From Chlamydiota bacterium (GTDB lineage: Bacteria > Chlamydiota > Chlamydiia > Chlamydiales > Rhabdochlamydiaceae): a stretch of DNA of 12,682 bases. The notes beneath the pieces were generated by a model. The model worked only from the letters and a program-made list of their open reading frames with translations, made no database searches and had not been told where the DNA came from. The position numbers and the translations under genes were made by a program. Shown here in pieces: positions 5,897 through 12,037 of this stretch; position 1 is the stretch's first letter, and each line of letters opens with the position of its first letter. The stretch covers positions 1 through 12,682 of the forward strand of contig JAHFTN010000031.1 in the NCBI GenBank assembly GCA_023269365.1. The letters run 5' to 3'.

Positions 5897-6706
5897 ATGT
5901 CTATTGCAATCATTGGGTGTGGGGTGATGGGAAGTGCGTTGGCGACTCATCTGGCTTTGCGCCATCGAGTCTTTCTCTATGATCATAACTCTCACAAGAG
6001 GGAGCAATTAGCTCAGAAAATTAAAGCCGCTCCCTGCTCCACTATGCAAGGAGCTGTTGTCCAAGCCCAGATCTGTTTTCTTTGCGTGAAACCCAAAGAT
6101 TTACCCCTCGTCGCAAAGGAGTTGGAAACGACTTCTTTAAAGGGAAAAATCTTGGTGAGCATTTTGGCGGGCACTTCCCTTACAACATTGCATGGCTATT
6201 TCCCTGAGGCGCAACTCGTGCGTTCGATGCCCAACTTAGGATTGATTTATGAGCAGGGGGTCCAAGGGCTTGTAGGAGGCCCAAATCTCTCTTCCTCGTC
6301 CAAAGAACTTGTAGAGAGGGTGATGATGGGGATGGGACTGAATTTGTGGCTGTCTGAAGAGAAAATTGAGGCATTGACAGCGCTGAGCGGATCAGGTATT
6401 GCTTTTATTTTAGTCATGATAGAGGCTCTGATCGACGGTGGGGTGGATTTAGACTTTGAGCCTCAAGTGGCGCAAGAGATTGTGCTTCAGACCTTAAAAG
6501 GGGCCCTCTCTCTTCTTGAAAAATCGGGGAAAGGTTGCAAAGAGCTGATCCTCCAAATCGCCTCTCCCGGGGGAACCACGGTGGCGGGGCTTAAGGTGAT
6601 GGAAGAGGGGAGTGTACATTCTGGAATTGTTAAGACACTTCGGGCTTGTCATGATAAGGCTTTAATTATGAATAAGGGAATACAAGGTCATGGGAAAGAA
6701 AATTGA
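5897..6706 (+). CDS. proC: pyrroline-5-carboxylate reductase
   Basis: A 269-residue enzyme catalysing the last step of proline synthesis: reduction of 1-pyrroline-5-carboxylate to L-proline with NAD(P)H, in the cytoplasm. The Rossmann dinucleotide motif GCGVMG is at residues 7-12; CVKP at 63-66 and MPN at 111-113 are family positions; LSGSGIAF at 163-170 corresponds to the usual SGSGPAY. The C-terminal family signature spans about 215-231 with SPGGTTVAGL at 223-232. Length matches the family (265-280). The ATG at 5897 has AGAGGG at 5887-5892, 4 bases away. The last 17 bases overlap the next gene, so the two are probably translationally coupled. A recent MITE insertion lies immediately upstream and may have altered its expression. 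Confidence 0.97.
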   Translation: MSIAIIGCGVMGSALATHLALRHRVFLYDHNSHKREQLAQKIKAAPCSTMQGAVVQAQICFLCVKPKDLPLVAKELETTSLKGKILVSILAGTSLTTLHGYFPEAQLVRSMPNLGLIYEQGVQGLVGGPNLSSSSKELVERVMMGMGLNLWLSEEKIEALTALSGSGIAFILVMIEALIDGGVDLDFEPQVAQEIVLQTLKGALSLLEKSGKGCKELILQIASPGGTTVAGLKVMEEGSVHSGIVKTLRACHDKALIMNKGIQGHGKEN

Positions 6707-7460
6707 GCCCCGCTCTATTCAACAAAATGTCGATACATTTTTCAAGATTTTAAATAAGGTCAAGGCAAAGCCTACCCCCACAACACTTGTTTTTCAGGCG
6801 TGGATCCATCGTCAGACGGGGGAAGTGAAAGACGCCCCTCCTTCTTTGGATGAAAAGGAATGGGAACAAGTCGAGCTCAATTGCACCTATGATGCAGAGA
6901 AAAAAGAGATCCGATTTAAGGAAGGGACTCCTCTTTCGTTGCATCCCCTAGCGCGCAGAGTATTTAAAGAAGCACTCCATACTTTTAAAAATGTGATCAA
7001 AACGTTTCGCGGAGAGGATTTTGCAGAGCAGATTCGACACATGTCGACTCTAAGTGGTTCTGCTTCAGCTGTGACAGATAATCATCTCATCGCCTCGGCG
7101 TGGCATAGCGGCGATCGATCTAAGGCAGAGGAGTTGCTTGGTATCGGGAAGAAAAATCTCCTGCCCCAGGGAACTTACCTTTTTCGCAAAGACTCCTTTG
7201 CGGAAATATTAGAACAGCAGCTTTCCTCTCAAAGGGAAGGGGAGATCACCTGCCTTACAGTGACGGTGTTAGGCTCTGACAAAAAGGTAAGCGACTATAC
7301 GCTCGTGCGAACGGGTGGCTCTTGGCAGATATATAACGACGATCCCCAGCTACAGCAGCAGGGTTTTCCTAACCTTACGGCTCTACTGAAAGCGAAGAAA
7401 AATCTCTTCATCCATCCGCTGTATTCCCCTTCTGAATCTTGCGCAGATGCAGAGCGATGA
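6690..7460 (+). CDS. protein with C-terminal SH2-like domain, candidate host-interaction protein
   Basis: A 256-residue soluble protein of unrecognised family, starting inside the end of proC (17-base overlap; AAGGG about 10 bases before the ATG). Residues 1-125 form an unrecognised, partly helical domain. Residues 136-245 show the order of SH2 landmarks: Trp138-His139 (opening WYHG), R143SKAEELL (helix A with its Arg), GTYLFRKDS at 161-169 (the FLVR strand, with Arg166 in the phosphotyrosine-binding place), CLTVTVL at 188-194, VSDYTLVRTGGSWQIY at 200-215, and FPNLTALL at 226-233 before a final PLY at 243-245. The usual His of strand D appears to be Asp202. SH2 domains bind phosphotyrosine and are eukaryotic; bacterial examples are known in Legionella effectors. 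A secreted effector role is inference; no classical signal peptide is present, which would suit type III secretion. Confidence 0.7.
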   Translation: MGKKIEPRSIQQNVDTFFKILNKVKAKPTPTTLVFQAWIHRQTGEVKDAPPSLDEKEWEQVELNCTYDAEKKEIRFKEGTPLSLHPLARRVFKEALHTFKNVIKTFRGEDFAEQIRHMSTLSGSASAVTDNHLIASAWHSGDRSKAEELLGIGKKNLLPQGTYLFRKDSFAEILEQQLSSQREGEITCLTVTVLGSDKKVSDYTLVRTGGSWQIYNDDPQLQQQGFPNLTALLKAKKNLFIHPLYSPSESCADAER

Positions 7461-7749
7461 GCACTAACAGGCCTAAGCTCAATAAGCTAAAAACGCCAGA
7501 AGGGAAAACGTGCAGGGTTTTAGCAAAGCGGTAAGTGAAAAACCCATCGAGCAAGAAGAGGAGGACAAGGGCTACTTGAGAAGCCTTTGTCTTCCCTCTG
7601 TAAATGCCATAGGAAAGTCCTAGCAAAATCAGTCCGAAACTCCCTCCCATCACTAGAGAGATCATAGATCCCCCCTTGAGAAAGCCCATTAGGCCTCCCA
7701 ATACGAGGCAAAGGGAATAAGAAAAGGTGAGTAAACCTGTCGTTTTCAT
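7408..7749 (-). CDS. TMEM14-family (UPF0136) small membrane protein
   Basis: A 113-residue protein that is almost entirely membrane. Four hydrophobic segments are seen at about 5-24, 28-48, 55-72 and 80-100. The pattern YSLCLVLGGLMGFLKGGSMI, then GGSFGLILLGLSYG, and later FPSGVFSLLSL, matches the TMEM14 / UPF0136 family, known mainly from eukaryotes (mitochondrial TMEM14C, plastid FAX proteins) and also present in some bacteria. In eukaryotes these proteins aid porphyrin or fatty-acid passage across membranes; the bacterial role is not established. An AGAGG lies 8 bases before the start. Its 3' end overlaps the SH2-like gene by 53 bases on the opposite strand. Confidence 0.75.
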   Translation of the reverse strand: MKTTGLLTFSYSLCLVLGGLMGFLKGGSMISLVMGGSFGLILLGLSYGIYRGKTKASQVALVLLFLLDGFFTYRFAKTLHVFPSGVFSLLSLGLLVLIALHLRKIQKGNTADG

Positions 7750-7866
7750 GTAGTAAACCTCTATAAATTTTTTTATGTGATTGTAATCTAACGGAGAATT
7801 CTCTTCTATTTAAATGTAACTCATTGAGTTTAAATAACATTTGATTAAGCCCCCCGTTTTTAACCT

Positions 7867-7896
7867 TTGACTTATGCTGTGCTAAAGGGGTACAAT
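7867..7896 (+). promoter_or_regulatory. sigma70-type promoter for the DedA-sua5 operon
   Basis: TTGACT (7867-7872), an 18-base spacer and TACAAT (7891-7896), each one mismatch from the sigma70/sigma66 consensus. Transcription would begin near 7903, giving a leader of about 20 bases before the ATG at 7923. It is the clearest promoter in the window. Confidence 0.75.
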
Positions 7897-7922
7897 GGGC
7901 TCAAATTAGGTCATTTAAGAGC

Positions 7923-8510
7923 ATGAATATTACAAGAAAAGTTTATAATTGGGCGGCTCAAAAGGCACATTCTCCCCATGCCTCTTGGTGGCTGGCGCTC
8001 ATTTTTTTTCTCGAAATGTTCCTCTTTCTTCCAATGGACGCTCTGTTAATTTTGTTTTGCATGCATACCCCTCAAAGGCGCTATCTCTACGCCCTTGTCT
8101 CGACCCTTTCTTCACTTTTTATTGGCATGATCGGGTATGGGGTGGGGTATTTGCTCTGGGATAGTGTGGGGGATTTTGTGACTAAGTATCTGATTTCCCC
8201 TTCCTTTTTCGAGCGGCTCGTGACTCATTACAACGAGCATGAATATGCCGCTGTCTTTTTAGGAAGCTTTTTGCCGATCCCTTTCAAGGCTGTCACGATT
8301 TCAGCAGGGTTTTGTCAGCTCTCGATCGGAGGCTTTCTCATCGCGCTATTTTTTGCAAGGGCAGTGCGCTTCTTTCTCTTGGCAGAAATGATGCAACATT
8401 TTGGGACACAGATCCGCAATTTTGTCGACCGCCATTTCGGCAGTCTCATGGTGGCCTTTGGAGCCAAGGTAGCTCTGACTTTTGCCTTCTTTTGGATCTT
8501 GGGGAATTAA
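7923..8510 (+). CDS. DedA/VTT-domain (YqaA-like) membrane protein
   Basis: A 195-residue membrane protein of the DedA / VTT (SNARE-associated Golgi) superfamily, closest in pattern to YqaA. Landmarks: FFLEMFLFLPMDALLI at 28-43 (the conserved acidic residue and Pro of the first re-entrant loop), IGMIGYGVGYLLWD at 67-80, and the second loop FLPIPFKAVTISAGF at 116-130 followed by FFARAVRFF at 143-151 with the conserved Arg. Family members act in envelope homeostasis, including lipid-carrier recycling or proton-coupled transport; the exact substrate is unknown. The start at 7923 has only a weak AAGAG site. The stop TAA shares a base with the ATG of the next gene (TAATG), so the two are co-translated. 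Confidence 0.85.
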   Translation: MNITRKVYNWAAQKAHSPHASWWLALIFFLEMFLFLPMDALLILFCMHTPQRRYLYALVSTLSSLFIGMIGYGVGYLLWDSVGDFVTKYLISPSFFERLVTHYNEHEYAAVFLGSFLPIPFKAVTISAGFCQLSIGGFLIALFFARAVRFFLLAEMMQHFGTQIRNFVDRHFGSLMVAFGAKVALTFAFFWILGN

Positions 8511-9439
8511 TGATTAATTTAGAAGAGGCAGCAGATCTCATACGGCAAGGATACCTCGTCGCTTTTCCCACAGAGACGGTCTATGGGCTGGGCGCTAGCA
8601 TCCAACATCCCGAGGCGATAGCCCGTATTTTTCAAGTCAAAAAGAGGCCTGCGGACAACCCCCTCATCGTCCACATCCATTCTATAGAGCAAGTTGAAGA
8701 GCTCGCAGAAGAGATCCCGGCCGTTTTTTACATTTTAGCCATCCATTTTTGGCCAGGCCCTTTGAGCTGTGTGCTGAAAAGAAAGCCCTCTGTCCCTTCG
8801 ATCGTCTCTGCAGGACTCGACTCGATAGCGATCCGGATCCCCTCTCACTCCCTTGCCCTGGAGTTAATCCGTCGCGTGGGATCCCCGCTCGTAGCGCCCT
8901 CTGCCAACTTATCGGGAAAACCCAGCTCCACCTGTGCAGCTCACGTCCTAGAAGATTTTCAGGGGCAGATTGCAGGGATTCTCGACGGGGGCAAATCTCT
9001 TTTGGGCATCGAATCGACGGTGGTGGATTTGCGAAAAGAAGGAGAGGTCGTCTTGCTGCGCCCCGGATCGATTGGTATAGAGGATTTAGAGCGGGTCCTT
9101 GGAGCCCCCGTCACCCTTTTTTCAGGAAAAGGGTCTGCCCCCTCGCCGGGAATGAGATACCGCCATTATTCCCCCGAGTGCCCCGTGAAGCTTTTTAAGA
9201 CAGATAGAGAACTGCAAGAGTATTTAGAAAGGGCCCCTCTAAAAAAACGGATGCTCTTATCGGATCCTGCTCAAGAAAAGACGCCTCACTTCGATTCTTA
9301 TTTGCTTTCTGCAGAAGAGCTGTATGCTTTATTGAGACAGGCAGATAGAGAAGAATATGAAGAGGTGCTCGTCTTTTGCAACCAGACAACCCCTTTAGCG
9401 CTCATGAACCGCCTCACTAGAGCGGCTGATTCAGTTTAA
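8510..9439 (+). CDS. sua5: L-threonylcarbamoyladenylate synthase (Sua5 type)
   Basis: A 309-residue Sua5/YrdC/TsaC protein. It makes threonylcarbamoyl-AMP from threonine, bicarbonate and ATP, the first step of t6A formation at position 37 of ANN-decoding tRNAs; TsaD with partners completes the transfer. The YrdC domain covers about 1-200: AFPTETVYGLGA at 18-29, KKRPADNPL at 44-52, WPGPLS at 81-86, VAPSANLSGKPS at 128-139 and GIESTVVDL at 166-174. The linker SPGMRYRHYSP at 212-222 and a C-terminal Sua5 domain (223-309, ending ALMNRLTRAA) show the long Sua5 form rather than short TsaC. An upstream in-frame extension to 8312 lies wholly inside the DedA gene and is rejected. The start overlaps the DedA stop. 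The stop overlaps the next gene's end by 9 bases on the opposite strand. Confidence 0.97.
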   Translation: MINLEEAADLIRQGYLVAFPTETVYGLGASIQHPEAIARIFQVKKRPADNPLIVHIHSIEQVEELAEEIPAVFYILAIHFWPGPLSCVLKRKPSVPSIVSAGLDSIAIRIPSHSLALELIRRVGSPLVAPSANLSGKPSSTCAAHVLEDFQGQIAGILDGGKSLLGIESTVVDLRKEGEVVLLRPGSIGIEDLERVLGAPVTLFSGKGSAPSPGMRYRHYSPECPVKLFKTDRELQEYLERAPLKKRMLLSDPAQEKTPHFDSYLLSAEELYALLRQADREEYEEVLVFCNQTTPLALMNRLTRAADSV

Positions 9440-10354
9440 GGGATTCTTCCGCATAGCGGCTTCTGGTGAAGCGATTTCAACCCATGTAATTAACCTGTCG
9501 AGTTTTGTTTTGTCTACCACCCCTCCAAAGGAGAGATGAGAGGGATGGGGATCTTTAGGGTCTGTACGGCGGAGAATAGTGTCTTTTGGATCTTTATATA
9601 CTGTTCCTTGGTAAGTAACCCCTTGTTGGTTTTCCTGAGGTACTTTGCAATATAATAAAGATTGTATTTCCCAATCCCCTTGATTGTTTTTAAAAAGATG
9701 TTCAACCAGTAGGCGTTCTGTATCGTTCTGCACTAGTACAAACGCAGGTGTTCCTGTAGCGTTCTTGTAGACCATTACTGGATATAAGTCGTTGAGAATA
9801 GATTTCGGGCGGGGGACTGTCTCCTGCCACCGATTAAGATCGCTTGAGCCAAAGAGCTTCTTGAAAATATGTTTGTAGTCATCTTTAGAGAAGGGAGGAA
9901 GGGATTCGATGTTTTTGAAAGCACTGAGAACGACTTCGTCAGTCTTAGGGGAAGAAAGGATGCCCTCCGGTTCTTTGATGGTTCTCGGTTCTTCCCATTT
10001 TAGAATCTTCCATTTCACAAGGGATTGGGCTTCTCGTAAGGCCATTTGTGCCGTTAATAGATCTCTTTTTTTACAAGCATCTTCCCATGTGGGGGAAAAG
10101 AGGGCTTTGATCTTTTCTATTGCTTTAATGTTATTTATGAGCTCCTTGTTGATCTCCTGATAATTGGATACAAGTTTAAGAAATTTAGGGTCTAGCTGTT
10201 CAGCTTTGAATAAAACTGGGGTCTCTAGTTCAGGTTTTTTGAACAGATTTTTTATAGCCAATGTATATATTTGAGTCGTTCCCTGAGGTAAAGGGGGTAA
10301 GGAATCTGCGTTAGGGCTGCCTTGTGGGGCTCTTGGTATTTGCGGTATTGCCAT
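9431..10354 (-). CDS. hypothetical protein, possible divergent SH2-like fold
   Basis: A 307-residue soluble protein that I do not recognise. AGAGGA sits about 4 bases before the ATG at 10354, a good site. The N-terminal 30 residues are Pro-rich and disordered (MAIPQIPRAPQGSPNADSLP), with no Sec signal. Residues 50-115 are helical and charged. Residues 176-290 alternate short strands: YPVMVYKNATG at 191-201, PAFVLVQND at 203-211, RLLVEHLFKNNQGDWEI at 214-230, then a polar insert and FGGVVDKTKLDRLITW at 276-291. This order loosely parallels the SH2-like domain of the gene at 6690, but the FLVR Arg is missing (Tyr196 in its place), so this is a weak suggestion. It lies between Sua5 (convergent) and a MITE. 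A disordered N-terminus and the context would suit a secreted chlamydial protein. Confidence 0.7.
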   Translation of the reverse strand: MAIPQIPRAPQGSPNADSLPPLPQGTTQIYTLAIKNLFKKPELETPVLFKAEQLDPKFLKLVSNYQEINKELINNIKAIEKIKALFSPTWEDACKKRDLLTAQMALREAQSLVKWKILKWEEPRTIKEPEGILSSPKTDEVVLSAFKNIESLPPFSKDDYKHIFKKLFGSSDLNRWQETVPRPKSILNDLYPVMVYKNATGTPAFVLVQNDTERLLVEHLFKNNQGDWEIQSLLYCKVPQENQQGVTYQGTVYKDPKDTILRRTDPKDPHPSHLSFGGVVDKTKLDRLITWVEIASPEAAMRKNPLN

Positions 10355-10445
10355 AATTTCCTCTGTGCATTAAACTAATTTGTCCTTATGCTCATTCTAT
10401 GCATTTTCAGAAATATAGTATAATATAAATTTAATTTTTTGTCAT

Positions 10446-10632
10446 CAGGACACCTGCAAAGTCCTTGTGACTTGCCCTCTTTAAAACAGGGAGAAAAATA
10501 ACAAGATATTAGGATGGACAGGATGGAAAAAAGGTAAAAAATTTCCCGATTTTCTCATCCTGTCCATCCTAATATCTTGTTATTTTTCTTAAATTTGTAA
10601 GGTTAGTCTTGAAAGACTTTGCAGGTGTCCTG
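10446..10632 (-). mobile_element. MITE-like palindromic element, copy overlapping the 3' end of menF
   Basis: A 187-bp element, the reverse complement of the copy at 5682-5867 with one extra T and one substitution. Ends CAGGACACCTGCAAAGT and its complement; inner 29-bp inverted repeats at 10496-10524 and 10557-10585. The flanks share TGTCAT in the same register (10440-10445 and 10637-10642), consistent with a 10-bp target duplication in which four bases have since changed (TTTTTGTCAT against ACAGTGTCAT). The right 44 bases encode the end of menF including its stop codon. Confidence 0.85.
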
Positions 10633-12037
10633 ACAGTGTCATAGAGAAAACGCTTCTCATCTTGCTGTTAAGCTCTTCCCACTCTAGCTCAGCTACGCTC
10701 CTCTCAACAATGCCTGCTCCTGCAAACTGGTGGAGCTGGCACTCCTGCAACAGGCAAGAGCGGATGGCTACATACAGGGCTGTCCTCTCGAGAGAGATGA
10801 CCCCAACAGGGGCCCCATACCAACCCCGATCGAACGACTCTAGCTCTTTGAGTAAAGAGAGAGCTTTTTCCTTGGGATAACCTCCTAAGGCGGGGGTGGG
10901 ATGTAGGGCTTGGCGCACAGTCTCATCGGAAATTCCTGGCAATATCTCTGCCGTAAGCCGGTTATAGAGGTGCTGGAGTTGTGAAGTTTTGATGATTTCG
11001 TCTCTCCCTTCCCATTTTAAGCGAGTGACTAGAGGGGTCAAGGTCTCTTCTAACCCTTGCTTTACCACTTGAAATTCCCTTTGTTCCTTCGCCCCGTGTA
11101 GTAATTCTAATGCAAAACGCTTTTCTTCTTCTTGCGTCTTCCCACGAGGCCTCGTGCCGGCAATCGCCTCTGTCCGCAAAGAGGACCCGCTCCTTTCGAA
11201 GAGCAGCTCAGGAGTGGCTCCAAAAAAGCAGTGGTGAGAAGAGAGTTGAAAGGCGAAGAGGGTGGCCTCTTTTTGCGTATTTTGCAATGTGACGAGCAGG
11301 GGGTATAACGAGAGGGGAGTAGCAAATGTCCATGTGGTCTGTCTTGCTAAGACGAGTTTTTCGATCTGTTTGGAGGCAATCGCATCGAGCGTCAAAGAGA
11401 GGGCCTTTTCCCATTCAGCAAAGAGGGGAAGGTCTTGTCGGCTCATAGGGGCACTTGGAGGTATACTGCGCCCGCTTAGGTTTTGTGAATTTGGACTGGC
11501 TGCAACTTCGCAAAATCGATCCTCCTCGTCGCCCTTGCCAATTTGGCAATGGGGCTCCTCGTTCAGAGCGCGAACAAAGTTCTCTTCGATTTTACTTTGT
11601 TTCGCAGAGTCCAAATTCACAAAACCTAAGCGGGTGCAGTATAGATGCTTTTCATCCCTTACGGTTTCAAGGGGAGGGGGAACTTCTTCAAAAGAGTAGA
11701 ATACAGCCACAGTTTCCCCATCAGTCTGGGAAATTTCAATTTGGGGTAACCAAAAGCAGCTTCGAGGGAATCCTTCCCATACGGAGTGTTTTCCATTGGG
11801 CTCTGCAAAGCTAGAGCCTCCATACAGACGGACCTGCCCCTCTACAGAGGGGATTGAGGGAAACATCAAAAGGCTGCCCACAGCTGCTCTTGTTGTCAAA
11901 CTCCCCTTTTCTTTCCAGAAGACTTTGGGATAGAGGGACTGGGATTCGAGCCATGCGAGGAGGTCTTGTCGTTCTATTCTTTTTTCTATCCGTTGAAGGG
12001 GGATCGTTTTTCCATTAAGGATGCAGGGGAGCTTCAT
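10589..12037 (-). CDS. menF: isochorismate synthase with an in-frame repeat insertion
   Basis: Converts chorismate to isochorismate, the entry to classical menaquinone synthesis. From ATG at 12037 (AGGGAG 6-8 bases before it) it has 482 residues; an upstream ATG at 12064 is less likely. Family motifs: KLVLARQT at 227-234, FGATPELLFE at 272-281, TEAIAGTRPRG at 289-299, LHPTPALGGYP at 378-388 and AGAGIVERSVAELEWEE at 439-455, which carries the Mg-binding acidic residues. Residues 133-192 are encoded by a TA-flanked palindrome (11462-11643): 60 extra codons, in frame, between the N-terminal part and the catalytic core. The last 14 residues and the stop come from a MITE. Core motifs are intact, so it may still be active. 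EntC or salicylate synthase are alternatives, but ubiE next door supports MenF. The start overlaps ubiE by 23 bases, so translation is coupled. Confidence 0.92.
   Translation of the reverse strand: MKLPCILNGKTIPLQRIEKRIERQDLLAWLESQSLYPKVFWKEKGSLTTRAAVGSLLMFPSIPSVEGQVRLYGGSSFAEPNGKHSVWEGFPRSCFWLPQIEISQTDGETVAVFYSFEEVPPPLETVRDEKHLYCTRLGFVNLDSAKQSKIEENFVRALNEEPHCQIGKGDEEDRFCEVAASPNSQNLSGRSIPPSAPMSRQDLPLFAEWEKALSLTLDAIASKQIEKLVLARQTTWTFATPLSLYPLLVTLQNTQKEATLFAFQLSSHHCFFGATPELLFERSGSSLRTEAIAGTRPRGKTQEEEKRFALELLHGAKEQREFQVVKQGLEETLTPLVTRLKWEGRDEIIKTSQLQHLYNRLTAEILPGISDETVRQALHPTPALGGYPKEKALSLLKELESFDRGWYGAPVGVISLERTALYVAIRSCLLQECQLHQFAGAGIVERSVAELEWEELNSKMRSVFSMTLSGHLQSLSRLTLQI
11462..11643. repeat. 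TA-flanked palindromic element inside menF
   Basis: Arms of 36 bp (11462-11497 and 11608-11643) are inverted copies with one mismatch, beginning TATACTGCGCCCGCTTAGGT and ending in its complement. A smaller palindrome TTGCCAA-T-TTGGCAA lies near the centre (11535-11549). With TA as the duplicated target, the element is 178 bp and the insertion adds 180 bp, exactly 60 codons. On the menF strand it is fully open. Removing it restores ...DEKH-LPP-SAPMS... across the join. The TATAC ends, GAATTTGG arms and TTTCGC next to the right arm resemble the element at 3072-3424. Confidence 0.88.

Noticed and set aside
7949..8164. A 71-codon plus-strand frame inside the DedA gene, and a 106-codon minus-strand frame at 7520-7840
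   Set aside because: Both are out-of-frame shadows of recognised membrane proteins; their residues show no membrane or domain pattern.
8312..8509. A 66-codon N-terminal extension of Sua5
   Set aside because: It lies inside the DedA gene in another frame, and the Sua5 family begins at the MINLEEAADLIRQG region, where a TAATG coupling start is present.
3072..10632. Repeats as a possible CRISPR array
   Set aside because: The repeats are long palindromes at dispersed sites with target duplications, not short direct repeats with regular spacers, and no cas genes are present.
11262..11814. Open frames on the plus strand opposite menF (about 119 and 145 codons)
   Set aside because: They overlap the well-supported menF coding sequence and its palindrome; the palindrome is open on both strands, which explains their length.
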